A DNA stretch of 64,000 bases from Micavibrio_C sp046294845. Its GTDB lineage: Bacteria > Pseudomonadota > Alphaproteobacteria > Micavibrionales > Micavibrionaceae. The translations under genes were made by a program, and so were the position numbers. The DNA lies in the NCBI GenBank assembly GCA_046294845.1, contig JBKBNU010000001.1, positions 2,294,001 through 2,358,000 on the forward strand. The letters run 5' to 3'. Shown here in pieces: positions 8,062 through 16,995 of this stretch. Positions within the stretch are counted from its first letter, which is position 1. The number at the start of each line of letters is the position of its first letter. The notes under the pieces are model-generated. The model had not been told where the DNA came from. It worked only from the letters and a program-made list of their open reading frames with translations, and made no database searches.

Positions 8062-8778
8062 ATGACATCCAGATTTCTTTGCTCGACCCGCTGCGCGGTT
8101 TTTGCCCTTGCCCTCACATTTTCAGGCGCTTTTGCTCTGTCCACGGCGGCTCTTGCCAACGACCATAATGGTCACACAGGCATGATGCCGGCTATGAGCA
8201 CCAATACGGATGCCGATGCCAAGGAATATACCGTCAGCGATACAGAATCCACGCACCCGATCCTGCGCCTGACACCCGATAAATCGGAGATTGTTAAGCT
8301 AAATGATGATGCCGCGAGCCTGATCATTGGCAATCCGGCCCACCTCAATATTCTGATGGATAATCCCCGCACTCTCATCATGGTTCCGCGGACACCTGGC
8401 GCTACGCACTTCACCGTCCTGAACAGTGTTGGCAGAATTGTTATGCAACGTCACGTGATCATTGCCAGCCCCAAAGAGGATTACATCAGGGTCCGCCGCA
8501 GCTGTATTAATGGTGGCAACGGCTGTCAGGATACACGCGTCTACTACTGTCCCGATATGTGCCATGAAGTCCAAATTGGCGCTGGTCAAGGCAGCAACAG
8601 TCAAAGGGCAGCTGTAACATCTGCCCAAGGAGCAGATACCAACTCTGCGGGTACACCTGCCGCTGAAGAAACCGCCGTGACAGTTGAAGACGAGGAACCT
8701 CTGACAAATGAGTCCGAAGCCGACATCCAGTACGACGATGACGACTCTGGCTCTTCGGACGATTCCTCCGCTGAATAA
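8062..8778 (+). CDS. Exported protein with pilus-assembly N-terminal domain (CpaC/RcpA N-domain-like)
   Basis: 238 aa. A signal peptide at residues 1-33 ends in ALSTAALAND. The segment 'LTPDKSEIVKLNDDAASLIIGNPAHLNILMDNPRTLIMVPRTPGATHFTVLNSVGRIVMQRHV...' (about 68-140) has the pattern of the pilus-formation N-terminal domain found at the start of Tad secretins. No secretin barrel follows. Instead there is a four-Cys segment (CINGGNGC...YYCPDMC, about 150-172) and a very acidic Ser/Asp tail. It is the first gene of a plus-strand pair with the TadD-like lipoprotein and faces the Tad array. It probably acts in the periplasm beside the CpaC secretin; the exact role is unknown. Confidence 0.7.
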   Translation: MTSRFLCSTRCAVFALALTFSGAFALSTAALANDHNGHTGMMPAMSTNTDADAKEYTVSDTESTHPILRLTPDKSEIVKLNDDAASLIIGNPAHLNILMDNPRTLIMVPRTPGATHFTVLNSVGRIVMQRHVIIASPKEDYIRVRRSCINGGNGCQDTRVYYCPDMCHEVQIGAGQGSNSQRAAVTSAQGADTNSAGTPAAEETAVTVEDEEPLTNESEADIQYDDDDSGSSDDSSAE

Positions 8779-8819
8779 TCAATATAGACCACTTTTTTTT
8801 GTTTTTGGATAAGAACACC

Positions 8820-9755
8820 ATGAAGAATGCACGCCTGCTAGTCTCTACCCTGATGATGAGTTCTGCCCTGATGCTGGCTGCCTGTCAGACCACAGGTACT
8901 ACAGGAAATGGCGCTCAGGATCCTGTCAACGCGGCTTTAGAACGTGCCGCCAGCGAAGAGCCTACAGACGGTGGTGTTGAATCACTGGCCAGCATCGAAC
9001 GTCTGTACAAAAAGGACAATCTAAACCCCAATCTTGCTGTGCGTTACTCGCGCGCCTTACGCGAAAATGGCCGCATGACACGCGCCGCGATGGTGCTGAA
9101 TCCGCTGATGGAAGCCCCCAAAACCAAAACGGCCGCCGTTATCACGGAATATGCCGCCGTTCAGGCTTCGATGGGTAATTACGAGGTTGCCGAGAAGAAT
9201 GCACGGGCTGCCGTTCTGAAAGATCCTAATTCAGCACAAGCCTATCATGTGCTGGGCATTTCTTTGGATGCACAAGGCTTTCACAAACAAGCAGAAGTTG
9301 CTTTTCGCAAAGCTCTTGATAGCTGGTCAGGTGATCCCTCACCCGTTCTCAATAATCTGGGCCTGAACCTCGCCGCCCAAGGTTTCCTTGATGAGGCGAT
9401 TAGCACATTGCGCCGTGCGGCAAGCCTCTCGCCTAATAAGCAGGAAATCGAAAGAAACCTGAGAATTGTGCAAGCGCTGCAGGTTCAGCCGGGAACAGCC
9501 GCCCCCTCATCCCGCGACTCCCGGCCTGCGGCTACAACGGCGCCAGCACCCATCAAACCAGCTATAGAGCCCAAGAAAGAAACTCCGGCCACACAGCCCG
9601 CCAAGAAACCTGAAGCAAAAGCCGATACTACGGACAAGAAGGCCAGTAATCCCGACACAGAAAAATCAGGGGGGATTGTCGTTGAGGATCTGAGCGCGAA
9701 TGACAAGCCTCAGGCCACAACAAAAAAGCCGGGTAAGCCCCATACCAATGATTGA
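8820..9755 (+). CDS. TadD-like TPR lipoprotein
   Basis: 311 aa from the ATG at 8820, chosen because it gives a clean lipoprotein signal (MKNARLLVSTLMMSSALMLAAC, lipobox LAAC, Cys22). Tetratricopeptide repeats cover about residues 60-220 ('AQAYHVLGISLDAQGFHKQA', 'PVLNNLGLNLAAQGFLDEAI'). A Pro/Ala/Lys low-complexity tail fills residues 225-311. TadD proteins are TPR lipoproteins thought to help assemble or place the Tad secretin. It lies 41 bp after the CpaC-N-domain gene in the same unit and is convergent with tadC. The assignment is by architecture and context. Confidence 0.78.
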   Translation: MKNARLLVSTLMMSSALMLAACQTTGTTGNGAQDPVNAALERAASEEPTDGGVESLASIERLYKKDNLNPNLAVRYSRALRENGRMTRAAMVLNPLMEAPKTKTAAVITEYAAVQASMGNYEVAEKNARAAVLKDPNSAQAYHVLGISLDAQGFHKQAEVAFRKALDSWSGDPSPVLNNLGLNLAAQGFLDEAISTLRRAASLSPNKQEIERNLRIVQALQVQPGTAAPSSRDSRPAATTAPAPIKPAIEPKKETPATQPAKKPEAKADTTDKKASNPDTEKSGGIVVEDLSANDKPQATTKKPGKPHTND

Positions 9756-9778
9756 TGGTTTTTATAAAGCCTCATCAC

Positions 9779-9809
9779 AAAACCCGCCTGTTTCAGCGCG
9801 GGTTTTTTT
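9779..9809 (+). terminator. Terminator between tadD-like gene and tadC
   Basis: AACCCGC (9781-9787) pairs with GCGGGTT (9798-9804) and is followed by seven T on the plus strand. A run of four T on the other strand lets it serve the convergent tadC transcript weakly. Confidence 0.8.
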
Positions 9810-9810
9810 A

Positions 9811-10773
9811 TTAGCCGCCTGTGGCCGCTGTCGCCTTGATAATGGTCGGCACGAGGATAATCACAAACAGCACAGGCAGGAAGAAAGCAATCATCGGCAC
9901 GGTCAATTTTGGCGGCAAGGAAGCGGCCTTTTGCTCGGCGAGCGCCATACGCTGCTCTCTCAGATCGCTTGAAATCACGCGCATGGCCTGAGAGACAGAA
10001 GTGCCATATTGTTCAGCCTGAATAAGGGCCGTGGCAAAGTTACGGGCAGCGCCACTGCCCACACGGCGGGCAAAATCCTGCAAAGCGGCACGCCTGTCAT
10101 TCAGCATGGCCATCTCGGCACTCAATATACCCAACTCTTCTGCCAGAATAGGCGAATGCTCGGAAATTTCTTCGGCAATACGCTGCACGGTCTGTTCAAG
10201 CCCAATACCGCCTTGCACACAAATCAGCATCAAATCCAGAGCATCAGAGAAAGCCAGATTAATTTCCTGTGCACGTTTGACTATCATGTTTTTTAGCAAT
10301 AAGCGCGGCAGGAAGTATCCCGCCATCACCGAGCCCAAAAGGATAAAGAGGGTCATGCCTTTTCCCGGCGGCTCTTTGGCTGCCGAAATAAACAGCATGG
10401 CAATCCCCATCCCCACGAAAGGAAGGAGAATACGGGCAATCATATATTTCATCGGTGCGGTTGGAGAACGAATACCCGCCATCAGCATCTGATCACGAAC
10501 TTTTTCACCCAATTCCCCCATCAGCTTTTCAACTTTGAAGGTGGCTGCTACCGACTGCTTCGCCGTCAGGGTTTTTTCACCCTTATTGGCAACCTCTGCT
10601 CTGGTTTGGGCAAATAAGTCCTTTCGGCGTCGCTCGATCACCGATTGAAAATGTTCTTTTTTCTCGTTTCTGTTGAGAAGTGGCAAAGCAAAAGCAATGA
10701 AAGAGATCATCGCCGTGATAGCACTCACGAAGATCACCAGTGTTTCATTGCTAATACCTGCAGACTCGAACAT
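9811..10773 (-). CDS. tadC: Tad pilus inner-membrane platform protein TadC
   Basis: 320 aa. It has one N-terminal membrane segment (about 8-32), two central ones (about 110-170), a cytoplasmic GspF/T2SSF domain (about 185-290, with 'LGILSAEMAMLNDRRAALQDFARRVGS' and 'ALIQAEQYGTSVSQAMRVISSDLREQR'), and a C-terminal segment ending 'FFLPVLFVIILVPTII'. TadB and TadC form the inner-membrane platform on which the CpaF ATPase acts. It is the last gene of the minus-strand Tad array, 14 bp after tadB. Confidence 0.9.
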   Translation of the reverse strand: MFESAGISNETLVIFVSAITAMISFIAFALPLLNRNEKKEHFQSVIERRRKDLFAQTRAEVANKGEKTLTAKQSVAATFKVEKLMGELGEKVRDQMLMAGIRSPTAPMKYMIARILLPFVGMGIAMLFISAAKEPPGKGMTLFILLGSVMAGYFLPRLLLKNMIVKRAQEINLAFSDALDLMLICVQGGIGLEQTVQRIAEEISEHSPILAEELGILSAEMAMLNDRRAALQDFARRVGSGAARNFATALIQAEQYGTSVSQAMRVISSDLREQRMALAEQKAASLPPKLTVPMIAFFLPVLFVIILVPTIIKATAATGG

Positions 10774-10787
10774 TCTTCCTCAAAAAA

Positions 10788-11756
10788 TTAGATTTTAAAG
10801 TTGATCATGGCCTTCATGATCAAAATACCGATCATCATCCAGACCGCACTGGCACCCAGCCAGAATTTACCCGTCGATGTTGTAAATAAAAGCATCGCAT
10901 ATTCACGGTTCAGGAAATACATCCCGATTCCGACAAGAAAAGGCAGAGCCCCAATAATCATGGCAGAAGCTTTGGCTTCGGATGAAAGAGCCTGAATTTT
11001 TCTTTTGAGCTTGAATCGTGCGCGGATCACATTTGCAAGGTTGGTCAGTACTTCCGAAAGACTGGCCCCTGTTTGTTGCTGGATCGCCATACCGGTTGCA
11101 AACATTTGCATTTCGGTGATAGGCATCCGGCGTGCGCACTGCAGGGCTGCTTCGGGCAGCGACATCCCCACACGCTGCGCTTCATACATCAACAGCATCT
11201 CTTCGCCCATCGGACCTTCAAATTCTTTACCAGCCATATGAATAGCCTCTGTCACCGGCATACCGGCCTTCAGAAGGCGGACCATCGCCTCTAGAGCATC
11301 GGCGAAGCTTTCAAGAAATTTTTTCTGGCGCCTCCTGATTTTCCATCGCAAAACATATCTTGGCACACCCAATAATCCTGTGATTGCAATGAGCGGCACA
11401 GCCACGGGCGGCAATTTCATCAAAATTGCCAACCCCAGACAAATCAGCATAGAAACAACAGAGGCCAACCAGAATTGCAATATGGATATGCTCATCCCGG
11501 CCTGTTTAATTTTCATGTCGAGCGTGACTTTCTTTTCAACGTCATCGCCTTGCTTCAGTTTTTTGGCGATTTCTGCCCGCCGTTTGTTCTGGCCGTCCTT
11601 CTCGTTATCCTTTTTATTCTCTGTTATGGATTGGCCACGGATAATAGAAAGGGCTCTTTTATTCTTGGCTTTCTCCATAGCGTTCATGGCAAACAGGCCG
11701 ATACCGACCGCCAGAATGAATGCTATCAGGAAAATAAGAATAAAGATTATGTTCAT
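10788..11756 (-). CDS. tadB: Tad pilus inner-membrane platform protein TadB
   Basis: 322 aa. An N-terminal membrane segment (about 3-24) is followed by a Lys/Asp-rich cytoplasmic linker (about 30-75), a membrane hairpin (about 95-140), a T2SSF domain (about 150-270, 'FADALEAMVRLLKAGMPVTEAI' and 'GMAIQQQTGASLSEVLTNLANVIRAR'), and C-terminal membrane segments. It is the partner of TadC in the platform that feeds pilin into the Flp fibre. Its start overlaps the cpaF stop by 4 bp, a sign of translational coupling. Confidence 0.9.
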   Translation of the reverse strand: MNIIFILIFLIAFILAVGIGLFAMNAMEKAKNKRALSIIRGQSITENKKDNEKDGQNKRRAEIAKKLKQGDDVEKKVTLDMKIKQAGMSISILQFWLASVVSMLICLGLAILMKLPPVAVPLIAITGLLGVPRYVLRWKIRRRQKKFLESFADALEAMVRLLKAGMPVTEAIHMAGKEFEGPMGEEMLLMYEAQRVGMSLPEAALQCARRMPITEMQMFATGMAIQQQTGASLSEVLTNLANVIRARFKLKRKIQALSSEAKASAMIIGALPFLVGIGMYFLNREYAMLLFTTSTGKFWLGASAVWMMIGILIMKAMINFKI

Positions 11757-13375
11757 GTATCAAAGGCCTCGGCCATGGCATCAAGGACAAGCTGTTCCAC
11801 GCCATATTGGCGGGCCTTGTCCCAGAATTTAGGGCGCAAGCCGGTTGATTTTTGCGTACAGATCAATTTACCCTTGGCATCTTCACCTTGCATATCAAGA
11901 ACAAATAGATCCTGCATGGTCACAACATCACCTTCCATACCGGTGATTTCGGTTACGTGTGTTACCTTACGCGAACCATCACGAAGACGCTGCACCTGAA
12001 TAATCACGTTTACCGCGCTGGCAATCTGTTCGCGTACAGCCGCTGATGGCAAATTCAGACCACCCATCGCAATCATGTTTTCCATACGCGATAAAGCTTC
12101 ACGCGGGTTGTTGGCGTGGACAGTGCCCATCGAGCCATCGTGACCTGTGTTCATAGCCTGCAGCAAGTCGAAAGCTTCAGGACCACGGACCTCACCCACA
12201 ATAATACGTTCCGGACGCATACGCAGACAGTTTTTAACCAGATCACGCATGGTGACTTCCCCAGCCCCTTCAAGGTTGGGGGGGCGCGTTTCCAGACGCA
12301 CAACGTGCGGCTGTTGCAATTGAAGTTCGCAAGCATCTTCACAGGTAATAATACGTTCGCCCGACTCGATATAACGTGTCAGACAGTTCAACATTGTCGT
12401 TTTACCGGAGCCTGTACCACCGGACACCAGAACGTTCACACGGCAACGGCCAATCGCCATAATCAACTTTGCGCAGCTCGGCGTCATGGCGTTATATTCC
12501 ATGAGTTTTTCGAGCGTCAGCTTATCCTTTTTAAACTTACGAATGGTCATACACGCCCCATCCACGGCCAAAGGCGGGATAATGACGTTCACACGGCTGC
12601 CATCAGGAAGACGCGCATCACATATAGGAGATGATTCATCTACACGGCGGCCAATAGCGCCCACGATACGCTGACAGATTGTTGTCAGATGCTGGTTATC
12701 GCGGAATTTTATATTGGTGCGTTCAATTCTACCCGCCACCTCGATATAGGTAATATCGGGGCCATTAATCATGATATCGGCAATATCATCACGCTCAAGC
12801 AAGGTTTCGAGCGGACCATAGCCCAGCATATCATCAGCACATTCCTTGCAAATCTGGTCAAGCTCGGAAGGCGTGACATCAAGATTACGGAAGCGGGCAA
12901 TTTCCTGTACAGCAGAAGAAACCTCTTCTCTCGCTGCCTTCGAGTCCATGCGCGCCAGTGATTTCAGATCAATACTATCACGCAGGTCAGTCCAGATACG
13001 GTTACGCGCACGCTGCAGACGCAAGGAAGTCATGCTGTCGCCTGCTTTTTGATCCACACTTTCATCATGACCAGTTGCCAACAAATCAATATCGGCGGGC
13101 TTACGCTGCTCGGGTACTATTTCAGCAGGTTTGGCAGGAGCACTTTCGGCTGACAAGGCCATCAACTGGGCCATTTGTTCGCTGCTAATACTGCCGGCAG
13201 CGTTTTCGTCCTGATTATTTTGCTGAATAGGGGCCTGTGGCTTGGGCGCTTGCGGCTTGGCGACTGCTACAGGCTGTTCTTTAGGCGCTTGAGGCTTGGG
13301 CGCGGCAGCAGGGGCCGCCGGCTTTTGCGGAGGTGTCGTCGCTGCTCCAGGTCCTGTTGTCTTCTTTCCAAACAT
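11753..13375 (-). CDS. cpaF: Tad pilus secretion ATPase CpaF/TadA
   Basis: 540 aa, longer than the usual 450-500 because of a Pro/Ala/Gln-rich N-terminal extension (about 10-55). The GspE-type core follows. Walker A GGTGSGKT is at 319-326, an Asp/Glu box 'ERIITCEDACELQL' lies near 340, and 'RMRPERIIVGEVRGPEAFDLLQAMNTGHDGSMGTVHAN' carries the Walker B and His boxes. This hexameric ATPase powers pilus assembly (and in Caulobacter also retraction). It is flanked by cpaE (13 bp) and tadB (overlap). Confidence 0.95.
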   Translation of the reverse strand: MFGKKTTGPGAATTPPQKPAAPAAAPKPQAPKEQPVAVAKPQAPKPQAPIQQNNQDENAAGSISSEQMAQLMALSAESAPAKPAEIVPEQRKPADIDLLATGHDESVDQKAGDSMTSLRLQRARNRIWTDLRDSIDLKSLARMDSKAAREEVSSAVQEIARFRNLDVTPSELDQICKECADDMLGYGPLETLLERDDIADIMINGPDITYIEVAGRIERTNIKFRDNQHLTTICQRIVGAIGRRVDESSPICDARLPDGSRVNVIIPPLAVDGACMTIRKFKKDKLTLEKLMEYNAMTPSCAKLIMAIGRCRVNVLVSGGTGSGKTTMLNCLTRYIESGERIITCEDACELQLQQPHVVRLETRPPNLEGAGEVTMRDLVKNCLRMRPERIIVGEVRGPEAFDLLQAMNTGHDGSMGTVHANNPREALSRMENMIAMGGLNLPSAAVREQIASAVNVIIQVQRLRDGSRKVTHVTEITGMEGDVVTMQDLFVLDMQGEDAKGKLICTQKSTGLRPKFWDKARQYGVEQLVLDAMAEAFDT

Positions 13376-13388
13376 ACCACGTCCCTGC

Positions 13389-14639
13389 TTATCCTTTGGC
13401 CTTCAACTTCGTCAGAAGACCGCCCAGACCGGCTTTCTTATCCTCGTCACCTTTAGAAATTTCTGTAGTGCCACCGCCAAGAACATCACGCAAAATCTTA
13501 AGCAAGCGTTCAGCAATTTGCTGCCCTTCCTTATCCTTATGAATTTTCTTGCCTTGTGTTTCCACACTGACAAATAAATCAGGATCGAAGGAAATCATCG
13601 CCGAAACGCGACGATCGAGGCCTTGTTCAATTTGTGATTTCGAGACTTCATTCTTGGGCGCAAAGCCATGCATATTGACCAGAATTTCCGCAGCTTTGTT
13701 TGAACCGCCACGCAGATCTTTAAGCTCCTGCATCAATGTTCTGGTTGCACGAACCGATGACAAAGTGGGCGTTGTTACCATCATAATTTTATTGGCTTTG
13801 CGCAGAACAACACGCTGCAGCGCTGCAGCTGATTGTGATAGATCCACAATAACCACGGGATATATCGCCATAATATAATCAATCAGCGCTTCATAGCTTT
13901 CGGGTGAAACATTGTCCTCGAGCATCACGTCACCGCCGCTGCTCAATACAAATAATTTATCACCTGCTTCATGAATCATGCGTGTCAGGCTATCTTCATT
14001 GCGCTCTACCGCTGCTTTGGACGCCTCGGCCAATGTTGTAGCCGGTTCAAATTCCATACCTACACTTAAGGTCGACCATCCGCCCGATGCATCGAGCAGG
14101 AATGTTTTTTGCCCCATCAGTTCCGATGTGGCCCATGCCATGGTTTGGGCCAGCATGCTGACACCCACACCACCCTTACCGCCCATCAAGGCAATCAAGC
14201 GGCTATCACTGGAGCCAATCTGGCGCAGCAAGGTTGTCGCCACATCATTCCCCAACGCCTCTGTCTGGATAGGCTTCACCAAATAATCACTGACGCCCAT
14301 ACCGACAAGGCGGCGATAAAGATTAACGTCATTGACCGGACCAATAATGATCGCGGAAGTGCCTTCACCACAAACACCGCCCAAAGCTTCGATCGCATCG
14401 CTGAAACTATCGGCGATTTCTTCAGTCTGGATAATAACAAGATCGGGAGAGGCATACTGGCCATAAGTTTCAGTTGCCGTGACCACATCCCCTTCAACGA
14501 CATCGAGGGTTACACGGGCAAAACGCCAATCATCCTTCAGAGCTTCATAAGCCGCACGCGTAGAGGCATCCCGTGTAAAGAGCGTCACACGGGCCGTAGG
14601 CAATAACACAGACGTATCGGACCTGTCTTCGTCACTCAT
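13389..14639 (-). CDS. cpaE: Pilus localisation/assembly protein CpaE/TadZ (ParA/MinD-like)
   Basis: 416 aa from the ATG at 14639; a TTG 15 bp upstream is less likely. The N-terminal receiver-like domain (about 12-140) lacks an obvious phospho-acceptor pattern. It is followed by a MinD/ParA-like ATPase domain whose loop reads KGGVGVS (about 155-161). The signature first Lys is kept, but the second Lys of a standard deviant Walker A is Val. Atypical ATP sites are known in TadZ/CpaE. The protein positions the Tad machine at a cell pole in Caulobacter and Aggregatibacter. It lies between cpaD (134 bp gap) and cpaF. Confidence 0.9.
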   Translation of the reverse strand: MSDEDRSDTSVLLPTARVTLFTRDASTRAAYEALKDDWRFARVTLDVVEGDVVTATETYGQYASPDLVIIQTEEIADSFSDAIEALGGVCGEGTSAIIIGPVNDVNLYRRLVGMGVSDYLVKPIQTEALGNDVATTLLRQIGSSDSRLIALMGGKGGVGVSMLAQTMAWATSELMGQKTFLLDASGGWSTLSVGMEFEPATTLAEASKAAVERNEDSLTRMIHEAGDKLFVLSSGGDVMLEDNVSPESYEALIDYIMAIYPVVIVDLSQSAAALQRVVLRKANKIMMVTTPTLSSVRATRTLMQELKDLRGGSNKAAEILVNMHGFAPKNEVSKSQIEQGLDRRVSAMISFDPDLFVSVETQGKKIHKDKEGQQIAERLLKILRDVLGGGTTEISKGDEDKKAGLGGLLTKLKAKG

Positions 14640-14773
14640 GGTCAATCCGGGCAAAAAGAATTATGAATACTCACTAAAAACGCAAATCAGTCTTCTTCAT
14701 CATTGCGCCAAAACGTTACTAATACCTTACGATTCCTTAAAAAACGCCCTGATTTCCAGCCTTTTCCGCGCAA

Positions 14774-15439
14774 TTAATCACTTACGGAATAGCCCCCCAG
14801 ATCACCATAGCCTTCACCGGAGCGATAAGGCTCGACCATCTCGGCCGCACGGCGGCCATCGCCGTCCTGATGACCATAGGTACGCCCCTCCAGATCGCCC
14901 GGGCGGGTCACCTGACGGGCCACCAGACTGTCAACCGAACAGCCCAGTTTGTAATCCATATCGATTTCCGTATCATGCCCCTCATAACCGGGCATCATGG
15001 CGCAATCCTGCGGTGGTAAAGCCGAAAGACTGGTATAACCGATCATCATTTCCGATGCATCACCACTATTTTCAACTGGCAAAACACTGCTTTTCAACTG
15101 TGTTACCCCACGCTTTTGCAAACCCTGGGCGATACGATGTAACTGGTCAGAGGCTTTCATGGCTGTATTCTTGCGGGAACGCGGATCGTAAGAGACGATA
15201 ATCTCGGCCTCGCCTTCGCCATAGCGACCAAAATGATCGGCCAGACGATCCAGAACGACATCATTCACATCAGCCGTCACAAAGCGTTCGGAGAAATTCT
15301 GTCTTTCGATCTGGATTTTTTCGGTGGTCATCACTGTAGGGGTATCAATCTTGGTACATCCCGCAATCCCCGCTACGGCAACCGACATGAGTGCCACAAA
15401 TCGTATCCAGCCGAGTAATGATTTTGTATGGTCCATCAC
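14774..15439 (-). CDS. cpaD: Pilus assembly lipoprotein CpaD
   Basis: 221 aa. A lipoprotein signal (lipobox VAGIAGC, Cys at about 28) is followed by the CpaD core 'RQNFSERFVTADVNDVVLDRLADHF...' and 'EAEIIVSYDPRSRKNT'. A C-terminal 'GCSVDSLVARQVTRPGDLEGR' matches the 'GC..N.A..V..P.DL..GR' signature of the family. CpaD is an outer-membrane lipoprotein of the Tad secretin complex. It starts 7 bp after the cpaC stop, so it is co-translated with it. Confidence 0.9.
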   Translation of the reverse strand: MMDHTKSLLGWIRFVALMSVAVAGIAGCTKIDTPTVMTTEKIQIERQNFSERFVTADVNDVVLDRLADHFGRYGEGEAEIIVSYDPRSRKNTAMKASDQLHRIAQGLQKRGVTQLKSSVLPVENSGDASEMMIGYTSLSALPPQDCAMMPGYEGHDTEIDMDYKLGCSVDSLVARQVTRPGDLEGRTYGHQDGDGRRAAEMVEPYRSGEGYGDLGGYSVSD

Positions 15440-15446
15440 TTTTTCC

Positions 15447-16889
15447 TTACGGTATCAGGTAGCCGAATGATTCCTGTTTTTTCAACAGGTCTTCGGGCAC
15501 TTTTCCGCGCGCTGAATATGTACGGCGAATATTATTGGCGAAAGCTTCAGAAAGAGCGCTCTTTTCAGGAGCAGGCAATGTCTTGACCTCATCCTTTTTG
15601 GCAAAAGGACTGATCATGAAGGGGGTCACCATAACAACCAATTCTGTTTCTTCCCGATCAAAACTGCGCGATTTGATCAAATCACCAATCACAGGCGTAT
15701 CCTTGATACCGGGCAAACCACTGAGCGTCTTTACAGATTGTGATTGAATAATACCGGCAATCATCAGGCTTTCACCGCTACCCATCTCAACCGTTGTCGT
15801 TGCTCTTCTGACATCAATCGCAGGAATGCTGATACCACCGACAGATCCCACACCATTGGCACGATCAAGCGCGGAAACTTCCGTATTGATCTGCAAGCTC
15901 ATCCGGCTATCCGACAGAACAATTGGACGGAAGTTCAAAGACACACCAAACGGGCGGAAAGTCACAACAATGTTGCCATTTTCATCGATGCTGCTCGGAA
16001 TCGGAATTTCACCGCCAGCAAGAAAACCAGCCTCCTCACCCGATATGGCAGACAGATTGGGTTCAGCCAGAATGCTGAGCATCCCTTCCTCTTCCAGCAA
16101 TCTAATAGCAGCCTGCAACGGTGAGAAATTACCATTATCAAATATAAATCCGCCAATCGCACGCGGGGTGTTTGCCAAACCACCCCCAACATCAGCGTTC
16201 AAGAATCCTTCAGTATTGCCACCCAGATAATCAGCTTCAAGATCAGTGCCAATCTCACGCAAAGACGTACGCGACATCTCCATAATACGGACCTTCAGCA
16301 TAACCTGCTGGCCACCAACAACACTCATCAGGTTGGCAACGTTCTGACCGTCACCAACTATACGGGCAGCGAGATCCTGAATTTTATTCGAGGTATCGGG
16401 GGTCGAGACACGTCCTGTCAGCACGACCTGATTATTGACCGTCTTGGCGCGCACATCGCCTTCGCTCGGGAAAAGGGCACGAATATTGTTCTGCAATGTA
16501 ATTTCATCGATACGAACATGGATGTTCATGCGTTTCAGAACATTACCTTCGGCATCGAGAGCGATAATATTGGTGTCACCAATCGCAGCCCCCACCATAT
16601 AAAGCTGGTTCGATTGCAAAGCCTGCACATCAACGATACTGGGGTTGGCAACCATAACATCAGCCACAGGACCATCAACCTTGACGATCTCGGCCTTCCC
16701 CATCGTCAGGACCAATGTCGGGTCCTGATGTTCGGCCACAGCAGAGAGCGTAACCAGATCGGATTTACCGGCCTGACTTTGCCAAGCCCCCATAACGCAC
16801 AGCAGGCCACACAGCAACACAGCTATGGAGCGCATAAATATCCGGCGATACACTCGGGATAAGTTTGTGGACAAACCCGTCATTTTCAA
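15447..16889 (-). CDS. cpaC: Tad pilus secretin CpaC/RcpA
   Basis: 480 aa. A basic N-terminus and signal sequence end near residue 41. The pilus N-terminal domain follows (about 58-130, 'LTMGKAEIVKVDGPVADVMVANPSIVDVQALQSNQLYMVG...'), then a BON-like segment (about 130-190), then the secretin domain (about 235-420) with 'VTFRPFGVSLNFRPIV' and 'LSGLPGIKDTPVIGDLIKSRSFDREETELVVMVTPFMI', the signature end of the secretin barrel. It forms the outer-membrane pore for the Flp pilus. The order cpaB-cpaC-cpaD is the standard one. Confidence 0.94.
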   Translation of the reverse strand: MKMTGLSTNLSRVYRRIFMRSIAVLLCGLLCVMGAWQSQAGKSDLVTLSAVAEHQDPTLVLTMGKAEIVKVDGPVADVMVANPSIVDVQALQSNQLYMVGAAIGDTNIIALDAEGNVLKRMNIHVRIDEITLQNNIRALFPSEGDVRAKTVNNQVVLTGRVSTPDTSNKIQDLAARIVGDGQNVANLMSVVGGQQVMLKVRIMEMSRTSLREIGTDLEADYLGGNTEGFLNADVGGGLANTPRAIGGFIFDNGNFSPLQAAIRLLEEEGMLSILAEPNLSAISGEEAGFLAGGEIPIPSSIDENGNIVVTFRPFGVSLNFRPIVLSDSRMSLQINTEVSALDRANGVGSVGGISIPAIDVRRATTTVEMGSGESLMIAGIIQSQSVKTLSGLPGIKDTPVIGDLIKSRSFDREETELVVMVTPFMISPFAKKDEVKTLPAPEKSALSEAFANNIRRTYSARGKVPEDLLKKQESFGYLIP

Positions 16890-16995
16890 TTCACTCAGAT
16901 TGTTACAGATATATCCAGAACGGATAAATCAGGATGGTTATCTAAATAGTAAGTCATATTTTCTAAAAACGCTATAGCGAAGGTGATTTTCCTTA

